DNA of 64,000 bases from CANNDT01 sp945876205 (GTDB lineage: Bacteria; Acidobacteriota; Vicinamibacteria; Vicinamibacterales; UBA2999): the NCBI GenBank assembly GCA_947503365.1, contig CANNDT010000003.1:48011-112010 (forward strand), read 5' to 3'. How positions within the stretch are numbered: the stretch's first letter is position 1; each line of letters begins with the position of its first letter. The notes beneath the pieces are model-generated. The model saw only the letters and a program-made list of their open reading frames with translations, made no database searches and was not told the DNA's origin. The translations under genes were made by a program, and so were the position numbers. Shown piece by piece: positions 57,706-64,000 of this stretch.

Positions 57706-58530
57706 ATGCCGACGATGACGACGAAAGACGGAACCCAGATTTACTACAAGGACTGGGGCACCGGACAGCCGGTCGTGTTCAGCCACGGGTGGCCGCTCAA
57801 TGCCGATGCCTGGGAGGATCAGATGTTCTTCCTGGCCTCACGGGGCTACCGCTGCATCGCGCATGACCGCCGCGGCCATGGGCGATCGAGCCAGCCGTGG
57901 AACGGCAACGACATGGACACCTACGCGGACGACCTCGCGGCGCTCACCTCGAGCCTGGACCTGCACGACGCCATCCATGTCGGTCACTCGACCGGAGGCG
58001 GCGAGGTCGCGCGCTACATCGGGCGTTACGGCACGAAGCGGGTCGCGAAGGCGGTGCTCGTCAGCGCGATTACGCCGCTGATGCTGAAGACGCCCGCCAA
58101 TCCCGGCGGCCTGCCGATCGACGTGTTCGACAAGATCCGCGCCGGCGTCCTCGCGGACCGCTCGCAGTTCTTCAAGGATCTGAGCGCGGCGTTCTTCGGC
58201 GCGAACCGCCCGGGATCAACGGTGTCGCAGGGTGTCAGGGACACGTTCTGGCTCCTCGGCATGCAAGCCGGGCTGAAGGGCGTGCACGACTGTATCAAGG
58301 TCTTTTCGGAGACCGACCTCACCGAGGACCTGAAGCGATTCGATGTGCCGACGCTGGTCCTGCACGGTGACGACGACCAGATTGTGCCGATTGCGGATTC
58401 GGCACTGCTGGTGTCCAAGATCGTGCCGGGTGCCACGCTGAAGGTCTACACCGGGGCGCCACACGGCATGCCGATGACACTCAAGAACGAAGTCAACGCC
58501 GACCTGCTCGAGTTCTGTCGTCAACCGTAA
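57706..58530 (+). CDS. Alpha/beta hydrolase, non-heme chloroperoxidase-like
   Basis: 274 residues from ATG 57706 with GAGGGAGGAC upstream. Oxyanion HGWPLNADAWEDQM, nucleophile GHSTGGGEVARYIGRYG near residue 97, Asp in HGDDDQIVPI, His in TGAPHGMPMT. The GHSTGGGE motif is typical of cofactor-free bromo/chloroperoxidases. Real substrate unknown. Followed by the DUF2235 gene with a gap of 97 bp. Confidence 0.92.
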   Translation: MPTMTTKDGTQIYYKDWGTGQPVVFSHGWPLNADAWEDQMFFLASRGYRCIAHDRRGHGRSSQPWNGNDMDTYADDLAALTSSLDLHDAIHVGHSTGGGEVARYIGRYGTKRVAKAVLVSAITPLMLKTPANPGGLPIDVFDKIRAGVLADRSQFFKDLSAAFFGANRPGSTVSQGVRDTFWLLGMQAGLKGVHDCIKVFSETDLTEDLKRFDVPTLVLHGDDDQIVPIADSALLVSKIVPGATLKVYTGAPHGMPMTLKNEVNADLLEFCRQP

Positions 58531-58627
58531 CCTCCAGGAATGACGGCACCTGGTGAGCGGTGTTCGGTTGTGCCCGCTTGTTCGTTTCTACCTGTATGTC
58601 CCCCCGGGACCTCAGGAGGAGCAAGCG

Positions 58628-59743
58628 ATGCGACGACTCATTCTTTGTGCCGACGGAACGTGGAATCGGCCCGATCAGCGGGCCGGCGGTGCAGAAGCGC
58701 CGACCAACGTGGTGAAGCTCGCCCGCGCGATCGCGCCGGTCGATTCCAAGGGTATCTCGCAGATTGTCCACTACCAGCCCGGCGTCGGCACCCACGACAA
58801 GGGTGACAAGGTGTTCGGCGGGGCCTTCGGCAAGGGCCTCGATGACAACATCCGTGACTGCTATCGCTTCCTGATCCAGAACTACGTCGGCGGCGACGAG
58901 TTGTATTTCTTCGGCTTCAGCCGCGGTGCCTACACCGTGCGCAGTCTCGCCGGCCTGCTCCGCAACTCCGGGCTCCTCAGGTTGGAGAGCGCCGACCAGG
59001 AGGACGACGCCTTCACGCTCTATCGCGACCGGAGCGACAAGGCACACCCGAATGCCACCGAGGCCACCTGGTTTCGCGTGCAGCATGCCCACCCACCGGT
59101 GGCGATCACCTGCATCGGCGTGTGGGACACCGTCGGCGCGCTCGGACTGCCGGTCGAATTCTTTGACGATTTCACGCACCGGAAGTACGCCTTTCACGAC
59201 GTGACGCTGAGCGGCCGGGTACTGAACGCGTTTCACGCGCTGGCCATCGACGAACGGCGGAGGCCATTCGCGCCGACGCTCTGGGAACAGCCGGCCGAGG
59301 ATCTCGGACGCAACTGGGTCGAACAGGCGTGGTTTCCCGGCGTTCATTCGAACGTCGGCGGCGGCTATCCCGACAGCTCGCTCTCAGACATCGCGCTGCG
59401 CTGGATGATCGACCGCGTGTCGGATCGCTCTAGCCTCGAGGTGGATCTGCGGTTCGTCGACAAGATCACCCGTCCCTCGCCGATCGGTGAGTTGTACGAC
59501 TCGATGAACCTCGGCTATCAGATGCTCGGTGAACTCGAGCGCCAGATCGACGCGCGCGCCGCCGTCAACGAGCGGCGCGGTTTCAACACCTGGGAATACG
59601 TCCACGAAAGCGCGCAGCACCGGCTGACCGAGACGGCCAGTCTTCCCGCCGCGTACCGGCCGACCAACCTGGCGGCCTACCTTGGCCGTCCACAGCCACT
59701 CCCTGTCGTCGGCAGAGCGTTGCACCTGCCCGTCCACGCGTGA
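58628..59743 (+). CDS. DUF2235 alpha/beta-hydrolase (phospholipase effector-like)
   Basis: 371 residues from ATG 58628 (CAGGAGGAG before it). LILCADGTWNRPDQRAGG at the start; nucleophile elbow FFGFSRGAYTVRSLAGLL near residue 92; IGVWDTVGALGLP carries the acid and PGVHSNVGGGYPDSSLS the His. DUF2235 includes Tle1 phospholipases of type VI secretion, but there is no secretion locus here and no signal peptide, so a housekeeping esterase is as likely. It is the last gene before the accessory region. Confidence 0.9.
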   Translation: MRRLILCADGTWNRPDQRAGGAEAPTNVVKLARAIAPVDSKGISQIVHYQPGVGTHDKGDKVFGGAFGKGLDDNIRDCYRFLIQNYVGGDELYFFGFSRGAYTVRSLAGLLRNSGLLRLESADQEDDAFTLYRDRSDKAHPNATEATWFRVQHAHPPVAITCIGVWDTVGALGLPVEFFDDFTHRKYAFHDVTLSGRVLNAFHALAIDERRRPFAPTLWEQPAEDLGRNWVEQAWFPGVHSNVGGGYPDSSLSDIALRWMIDRVSDRSSLEVDLRFVDKITRPSPIGELYDSMNLGYQMLGELERQIDARAAVNERRGFNTWEYVHESAQHRLTETASLPAAYRPTNLAAYLGRPQPLPVVGRALHLPVHA

Positions 59744-59772
59744 CGACCTCAGCACCGTTGCGTATCTCGTAG

Positions 59773-59794
59773 AGGCGGACCTTCAGGTCCGCCT
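59773..59794. repeat. 9-4-9 palindrome after the DUF2235 gene
   Basis: Arms AGGCGGACC and GGTCCGCCT around TTCA, 30 bp after the stop. Identical arms to the in-gene copy at 19345. Confidence 0.75.
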
Positions 59795-59863
59795 TACTGA
59801 CGCATCGTTCGTACGAAGTGTCCGTTGTGGATCCCGTGTGTGAGGCTCGCCTTCGGACGTGGT

Positions 59864-59916
59864 GTCCGGCTTCCCTGTCCGTCGAAGCCGCTCAGCGGCG
59901 AAGGCGGAAGCCGGAC
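59864..59916. repeat. Nested hairpin GTCCGGCTTCC/GGAAGCCGGAC
   Basis: Outer arms of 11 bp (59864-59874, 59906-59916) enclose a 31-nt loop holding a second palindrome GCCGCTCAGCGGC (close to 59887-59899). In noncoding DNA; no gene is evident in 59744-60020. Confidence 0.6.
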
Positions 59917-60034
59917 CCTGATGGCGCACGCGCGCCGCGACCATGCCGTCCTGCGCCCGCCGACTCCGCATGCCGGGAAATCACGCTCCGACTCGCCGCC
60001 CTGCCGCTGGCGCGTCGACTGATATGGAAAGACC

Positions 60035-60318
60035 TGTGTCAAGTAGCTGGTGGTCTTCTTTGTTCTTCACCGACCTTTATTACCGGCACTAGCGGGCGCC
60101 CGGCTCATCGAGCGATCCGGGCGCACGCGGGGTGGACGCACGTCAGCTGATCGGCCGAGCGGCAAACGACGGTGGATCACTCTGATATTCGCGGGTTGGC
60201 TACCGCATGACCGTGATTCGTCGGGAGCTGCCTGGCTCTAGTAGCGCGAGTTCGAGACCGAGGTCCTATCGCATAGTCGACGCCGAGGATTCTCCTTTCT
60301 CGTGCCCGGCCGATCAGA
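60035..60318 (-). ncRNA. Candidate bridge-RNA region of the IS element
   Basis: Noncoding end downstream of the transposase, about 284 nt, where IS1111-group elements encode their bridge RNA. Within it GGCTCTAG (60234-60241) and TAGTCGACGC (60274-60283) match, respectively with a one-base gap and exactly, the two sides of the insertion point on the target (minus strand GGCTCCTAG and TAGTCGACGC). That is what target guides would look like, but folding was not computed and the GTCGAC core is palindromic. Confidence 0.4.
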
Positions 60319-61407
60319 TCACGTCGTCAGGGTGGCCCAGATAAATCCAGTCAGCTCGCGGGCGACCGCCGTCACCGCCACTTGATGTGGGCGCCCGCGC
60401 GCCGCGAGGCGCCGGTAGGTCCGGTGTAAGCGATGTTGCGCCGCCCAGGCGCGCTCGACCATCGCCGCGGGGGCACCGTCCTGACGCGCCCGGAGCTGGC
60501 GACCGGCGTGCGGGTAATGCCGGTAATGCCAGGCGGCTTCGACCAGGACCCGGCGCAGATGCGCATTCCCGGTCTTGGTGATGCCCCCACGGGCGCGGTG
60601 GTTCCCGCTGGAGTGTTCGGAGGGGACTAACCCGACGAAGGCCATCAAGCGCGGCGCCGTGGCGAATCGCCGCGCATCGCCGAGCTCCGCCGCGATGGTC
60701 AGGGCCGTGAGGTCGCTGATGCCCTTGAAGCAGCGGAGGCGGCGCACCGGCTCGGCAAAGGGGGCGACCTGCAGATAGTCGCGGAGGTCCTGCTCGAGCA
60801 CCGCCACGCGGGCCTCCGCTTCGTCCACCGTGCGCAGATACGATTCAAACGTTTGGGTCAACGCGAGCAGCGGCCACCGCAGCCCGCGTAGCCACTCGGC
60901 ATGCCGGGCGCCCCAGGCGCGCTTGGCGTCCGTAAAACGGCGGTCGTGCCGCAGTAGGAATTTTGAGAGCCGGTGGCGCGCCCGGGTCAAGTCGATCTGC
61001 GCATCCTCTCGACACCGCAGGAGATCACGCACCGCCTCCTCGTGTTCGCTCGGCACGTGAATGGGCGTCAGGGCCCCCGCGCGATAGAGCACGGCGAGCT
61101 GGCGGGCATCCCGCCGATCGGTCTTGATCCGGTCGCCCGCGCGGCGCGGGATCAAACTGGGCGCGATAATTTCGCACGCCACCCCCTGCGCTGTCAGATA
61201 GCGCTGGAGTGCAAACCCACACGGGCCCGCCTCATAGCAACACCGGACCGGCCCCCGCCGCCGCAGCCGCTTCACAAACCGTCCGATCGTCGGCAGGTCC
61301 GCACTCAGCGGATGCAATGCCGGCGTCGCGTCGCCGGCCCCCAAGACCGCTGCGACCACACTCTTCGCGTGCTGATCGAACGCCACCAAGGTTGTAGACT
61401 CCGTCAC
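60319..61407 (-). CDS. IS110-superfamily DEDD transposase
   Basis: 362 residues from GTG 61407, chosen because AAAGGAGGT lies just before it; the ATG at 61425 is possible. N-terminal RuvC-like DEDD domain: AFDQHAKSVVAAVL (Asp), CYEAGPCGFALQRYL (Glu), IKTDRRDARQLAVLYR (Asp-x2-Asp). C-terminal Transposase_20 domain with the catalytic serine region FVGLVPSEHSSGNHRARGGITKTGN. It is intact and may be active. IS110-type enzymes recombine DNA under the direction of a structured bridge RNA from the element's noncoding end. Confidence 0.92.
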   Translation of the reverse strand: MTESTTLVAFDQHAKSVVAAVLGAGDATPALHPLSADLPTIGRFVKRLRRRGPVRCCYEAGPCGFALQRYLTAQGVACEIIAPSLIPRRAGDRIKTDRRDARQLAVLYRAGALTPIHVPSEHEEAVRDLLRCREDAQIDLTRARHRLSKFLLRHDRRFTDAKRAWGARHAEWLRGLRWPLLALTQTFESYLRTVDEAEARVAVLEQDLRDYLQVAPFAEPVRRLRCFKGISDLTALTIAAELGDARRFATAPRLMAFVGLVPSEHSSGNHRARGGITKTGNAHLRRVLVEAAWHYRHYPHAGRQLRARQDGAPAAMVERAWAAQHRLHRTYRRLAARGRPHQVAVTAVARELTGFIWATLTT

Positions 61408-61502
61408 GACCGACCTCCTTTGCATGCGGCTCTGCTCTGAGCTTCGCAGGTGAAGGGTAATCCGCGACCTCTGCAAAGCCGGGGTCGGTCTTTCCATATG
61501 GT

Positions 61503-61648
61503 CTAGGAGCCAATTCGAGCGGCGTCTGTCAGGCGCAATCGGACCTTCGTTGGTGATCCGGGCGCCGGTGTGCACACGGACCAAAGTCAACGCGGAAGAC
61601 TCGCTCCGCGCAATTTCCGGATCTCAAAGCGGCATGCTTCGACGGCGG
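61503..61648. repeat. Left copy of 146-bp inverted repeat (split by the IS)
   Basis: Matches the reverse complement of 63844-63989 base for base in length, with about 14 mismatches (roughly 90 percent identity), including an exact stretch of over 30 bp starting at AATTCGAGCGG. The homology continues on the other side of the IS at 60008-60020 (11 of 13). Further left, 59968-60010 shows weaker similarity to the reverse complement of the inner part, hinting that the whole element is one large imperfect palindrome. Confidence 0.85.
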
Positions 61649-62059
61649 CCGCATCCCGACAAGCCAGCGGCGAGCGTCGTTCCGCCAACATCCAATCTCT
61701 GCGTGTGTCTGCGCGCTTTCATTTGAGAAGTCCTCGACTCGCTTCTTGCGTTGAGCTGTGCCGGCAACGGGTCTATGGGACGACCGCACCCGTCGCGCCT
61801 TCAAGGTGCACGCACCGCGAGCCAGAACCACGCTTGGCGCCAGGATAAAAAGATCGCGGGAGAGGTGTTATGCAGGTCGGCGCAATCGGCCGTCGCCGGA
61901 CTCCATCACTTGAGCAACTGCCGACGTTTGGAACTTGCCGTATAGTCCCGATCGGGCTGGTTCGGCGGTATGCTCCGAGCGTAGCAGGGTCAATCGAACT
62001 ATGCCGGTCGGCCGACCACGAATGACCTTGGTAGGGCGCTCAAGCGCCTCTCTAGCTAA
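61649..62059. other. Noncoding leader of the HEPN gene
   Basis: About 410 bp with no convincing gene. A possible -10 TATAGT lies at 61939-61944 without a good -35, and a small dyad GGCGCT-CAA-style inverted repeat occurs just before the HEPN start (about 62035-62049). Base composition is lower in GC than the window average. Confidence 0.4.
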
Positions 62060-62725
62060 ATGCAAATCAACAACAAGGCTGTGGTCGATTTCGTCATCAA
62101 ATCCCTTGGTGGACGTCGTCGCGCTTTCGCGATTCTTGAGGCCGAGGCAGCCAGAATCAGGGAGGCGTGGGGCCGAGACACCACGATGATTGGCAGAATC
62201 CTTCGCGCCCACTTGTTCGTCGAGCATTTTCTCGGGGAGTACATCTCAAAGAAGAACCCAAAGTTGGGCTCCCTGGATGAGGCGCGCCTGTCCTTTGCCC
62301 AAAAGGTCGCACTCGTTGGAAAGAGCGACGCGAAGGTCCTGTATCTCATCCCCGGTATCCGCCACCTGAATGCAATGCGGAATCGCATTGCCCATCAGTT
62401 ACAAGGAGAAATCACGACACAGGATGCGCAGGTGTTCCTTCGGATTGGGATGTTCAATGCGATGCGAAACGCGTTGGTCGCGCCAGCCGCGCCGAGTACT
62501 GATCCCATCGATGTGCTCGAGGATTTTTCGAAGCACAGCGCGATCATGTTGGAGGCCAGTTCGTCCGAGCATGCTGAGATGTGGGCCGAAGCCGTTCGTC
62601 GAGGAGTGTCGGCTGTAATGCCCGACGGGCGAGCTAGCGAAGGGCTTCAGCCGCCACGTCGCCGAAGAGTTGAAGCCAAGACCCGCAAACAGAACCCAGC
62701 GGCTCGAGCTGAGCGACGACGTTAG
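62060..62725 (+). CDS. HEPN-domain protein (putative ribonuclease)
   Basis: 221 residues. All-helical N-terminal 150 residues with LRAHLFVEHFLGEYISKK and the motif HLNAMRNRIAHQL, giving R107-N-R-I-A-H112, the R-x4-H signature of HEPN RNases. A basic disordered tail ends the protein (PRRRRVEAKTRKQN). HEPN proteins are usually toxins or defence effectors that cut RNA, often paired with an MNT nucleotidyltransferase antitoxin, which is absent here. The next gene starts 10 bp later on the same strand. HEPN subfamily not identified. Confidence 0.75.
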   Translation: MQINNKAVVDFVIKSLGGRRRAFAILEAEAARIREAWGRDTTMIGRILRAHLFVEHFLGEYISKKNPKLGSLDEARLSFAQKVALVGKSDAKVLYLIPGIRHLNAMRNRIAHQLQGEITTQDAQVFLRIGMFNAMRNALVAPAAPSTDPIDVLEDFSKHSAIMLEASSSEHAEMWAEAVRRGVSAVMPDGRASEGLQPPRRRRVEAKTRKQNPAARAERRR

Positions 62726-62735
62726 CCCCCCATAC

Positions 62736-63740
62736 ATGCGACCCGCGTACGTCGGAATTGATCTGGCAATTGCGAAGAACAAGTATCTTCCGATCGCAGT
62801 CTGCACTTGGGAGCAGGGTCGCCTTGTTCCACAACCTCTGCGCCGCCTCAGCCTGACGCCGCCGCGAGGAAGAGGCAATGCTGCGATCCTCGACATCCAT
62901 TCCGTTCAGCGCTTCGCACGCGAAGCAGTCGTGTACGTCACCGCAGTTTGCGATCGGCTTGGACTGATTCCAACACGCATCGGAATCGATGCGCCCAGCG
63001 GCCCTCGAAGCCCCCGTCTTACTCGACGTGCGGCAGAGACGGCTCTTGACCAGGCAGGCATTCGCTGTTTCGCTACGCCGAGCGCTTCCGAGTTTGAGGG
63101 CATTCGCGCCAAAGTGGCCCACTATCTCTCGGAGGGCGGTGCGGAAGACCGAATTCCTCATGCGAATCAACTCTGGATGCTTGTGGGGTTTGCCGTGTTT
63201 GAAGCCTTTGCGCGCTTGGCACCGTGCCTGGAGGTGTTTCCTCAAGCGACGGCGCGCGCGATGGGTTCTGGACAGGTTCATAAGTCTCGCCCCGGCGCCG
63301 TGGATGTGCAACTGTCGGCGGCCGCGTCCTGCACGGGTTGGCCCGTCTGTGGTCGCGAAGAGTGCCGGCTCGACGAGATCGCATGGGGTCCGTCCCATGA
63401 CCAACTGGACGCGTACCTGTCGGCCTGGGTGGCGAGTCTCGAAGAATCCGACCGTGTGTCATACGGTCGTCCGCCAGATGACGCCATCTGGGTGCCAAGG
63501 ATTCGGCGGACGCATTCCGTCCTACCCATGGTCGAACCGTCGCTGCCCTTGGCTAATCGACGAGCCCCGGCCACATCACCGGACTCGTTCCTTTGTCCAG
63601 CATGCGGGAGGAAAGAGTTCAAGCGATGGCCGTGGGGTTGGGACGCGCACGCTGGGCATGCGTGCGCCGGACTCACGGAGACCGAACCAGAACGGCGGAA
63701 GGCGGAATTCCGACGTCGGTTTGCGCAACACTTCCGTTGA
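62736..63740 (+). CDS. DUF429-like RNase H-fold protein with C-terminal zinc finger
   Basis: 334 residues from ATG 62736 (frame open to TTG 62670, overlapping the HEPN gene). RNase H-like acidic strands: YVGIDLAIAKNKYLPIAV at the start, IGIDAPSGPRSPRLTRRA, CLEVFPQATARAMGS and SHDQLDAYLSAWVASL, which match DUF429 predicted nucleases. A C-terminal zinc finger reads FLCPACGRKEF then WDAHAGHACAGL. Together with the HEPN gene it forms a two-gene unit; the predicted role is nucleic acid processing or neutralising the HEPN protein, not known. Confidence 0.75.
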   Translation: MRPAYVGIDLAIAKNKYLPIAVCTWEQGRLVPQPLRRLSLTPPRGRGNAAILDIHSVQRFAREAVVYVTAVCDRLGLIPTRIGIDAPSGPRSPRLTRRAAETALDQAGIRCFATPSASEFEGIRAKVAHYLSEGGAEDRIPHANQLWMLVGFAVFEAFARLAPCLEVFPQATARAMGSGQVHKSRPGAVDVQLSAAASCTGWPVCGREECRLDEIAWGPSHDQLDAYLSAWVASLEESDRVSYGRPPDDAIWVPRIRRTHSVLPMVEPSLPLANRRAPATSPDSFLCPACGRKEFKRWPWGWDAHAGHACAGLTETEPERRKAEFRRRFAQHFR

Positions 63741-63843
63741 GACGTCTAACTCCCACCGATCCGACCGTCGGTTCGATCATGTCGGTGCGTCTGGCATTCA
63801 TCAGTGGTCCGACTTGAATGCCGCGGGGATGGCGGACTGCGAA

Positions 63844-64000
63844 CCGCCGTCGGAGCATGCCGCGCCGAGATCCGGAAATCGCGCGGAGCGAGGCTTCCGC
63901 GTTGACTTTGGTCCGTGTGCAAACCGGCGCTTGAATCACCACTGAAGGTCCGATTGCGCCTGACAGACGCCGCTCGAATTAGCTCCTAGTCAACGCGTCA
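63844..64000. repeat. Right copy of the inverted repeat (uninterrupted, runs to window edge)
   Basis: Reverse complement of the left copy over 146 bp (63844-63989) and 11 of 13 beyond it to the window end. It contains the unbroken insertion site (minus strand CGCGTTGACTAGGAGC) and a 10-bp dyad CGCGTTGACT/AGTCAACGCG around about 60-65 nt. It starts 103 bp after the DUF429 gene's stop. Confidence 0.85.

Larger units (their letters stand above)
60021..61502 (-). mobile_element. IS110-superfamily (IS1111-type) insertion sequence
   Basis: About 1482 bp. Limits come from a 13-bp subterminal inverted repeat, ATATGGAAAGACC at 60022-60034 and its exact complement at 61487-61499, and from a CT at both junctions (60019-60020 and 61503-61504). 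Removing the element restores a repeat whose uninterrupted copy is at the right edge of the window. One transposase gene on the minus strand, a short 95-bp end upstream of it and a long noncoding 3-prime end of about 298 bp; subterminal repeats and a long 3-prime end are features of the IS1111 group. No longer target duplication is seen. Confidence 0.85.

Noticed and set aside
58628..59743. Type VI secretion effector locus
   Set aside because: DUF2235 resembles Tle1 but there is no VgrG, immunity gene or secretion gene nearby.
61503..63989. Integron attC sites flanking the HEPN and DUF429 genes
   Set aside because: attC arms run AAC...GTT; the dyad here runs GTT...AAC, and the copies are inverted rather than direct. 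No integrase gene is visible. GTCTAAC just after the DUF429 stop is an isolated match.

Overview
The window is GC-rich, tightly packed bacterial chromosome: genes abut or overlap by 1-11 bp and intergenic spaces are small. Type III glutamine synthetase, biosynthetic SpeA, an N-degron operon, a DUF5916 outer-membrane-type protein, many exported conserved proteins and CACGAAG-type repeats suggest a soil Acidobacteriota, perhaps class Vicinamibacteria. That placement is inference from gene content; there is no rRNA or other phylogenetic marker beyond protein families, and I see no tRNA or CRISPR array.

Layout. 1-5132: an AddA/AddB-like helicase-nuclease pair on the minus strand, AddA running off the left edge. 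5275-11097: minus-strand run with a cysteine-rich protein, a tannase/feruloyl-esterase-like exported enzyme, then aat-clpS-clpA-pdxH, which holds three dedicated parts of the bacterial N-degron pathway. 11141-18690: gluQ, a BON lipoprotein, a TPR/gluzincin protease, an RRM RNA-binding protein, a YbhN-like membrane protein, an aminotransferase and small hypotheticals. 18700-22680: an FAD disulfide oxidoreductase interrupted in frame by a palindromic element, ahcY, and an ArsR-methyltransferase (SahR-like) regulator. 22815-28968: DUF5916 protein, pepF-thrC-thioesterase. 29120-36824: speA, a 954-residue HEAT/DUF349 protein, an RNase H-like small protein, a GNAT and a zinc-ribbon protein. 36904-43967: type III glutamine synthetase, diverging from a second SahR-like regulator overlapping metH. 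44032-55880: GNAT, FMN hydroxyacid oxidase, a seven-gene minus-strand run (ABC exporter, TerB-like, GYF_2/AIM24, DUF6526, SDR, DUF885 peptidase, quinone oxidoreductase), apaG, UbiD and DinB proteins. 55889-59743: ettA, an alpha/beta hydrolase and a DUF2235 protein.

59744-64000 is the accessory part. An IS110-superfamily element of the IS1111 type (about 60021-61502, 13-bp subterminal inverted repeats, long 3-prime noncoding end) has landed inside one copy of a long repeat. A second copy of that repeat lies inverted at the right edge. The 146-bp inverted copies (about 90 percent identical) enclose two co-directional genes: a HEPN-domain protein with an R-x4-H motif and a DUF429 RNase H-fold protein with a C-terminal zinc finger. 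This pairing is my best candidate for an undescribed, possibly defensive or toxin-like, system.

Two other themes recur. First, two SahR-like regulators sit beside the two central genes of the SAM cycle (ahcY, metH), each with a perfect dyad in its promoter or start region. Second, short-period tandem repeats (7, 8 or 9 nt) repeatedly contain or touch stop codons, and compact palindromes with 9-bp arms are scattered between genes and, once, inside a gene.
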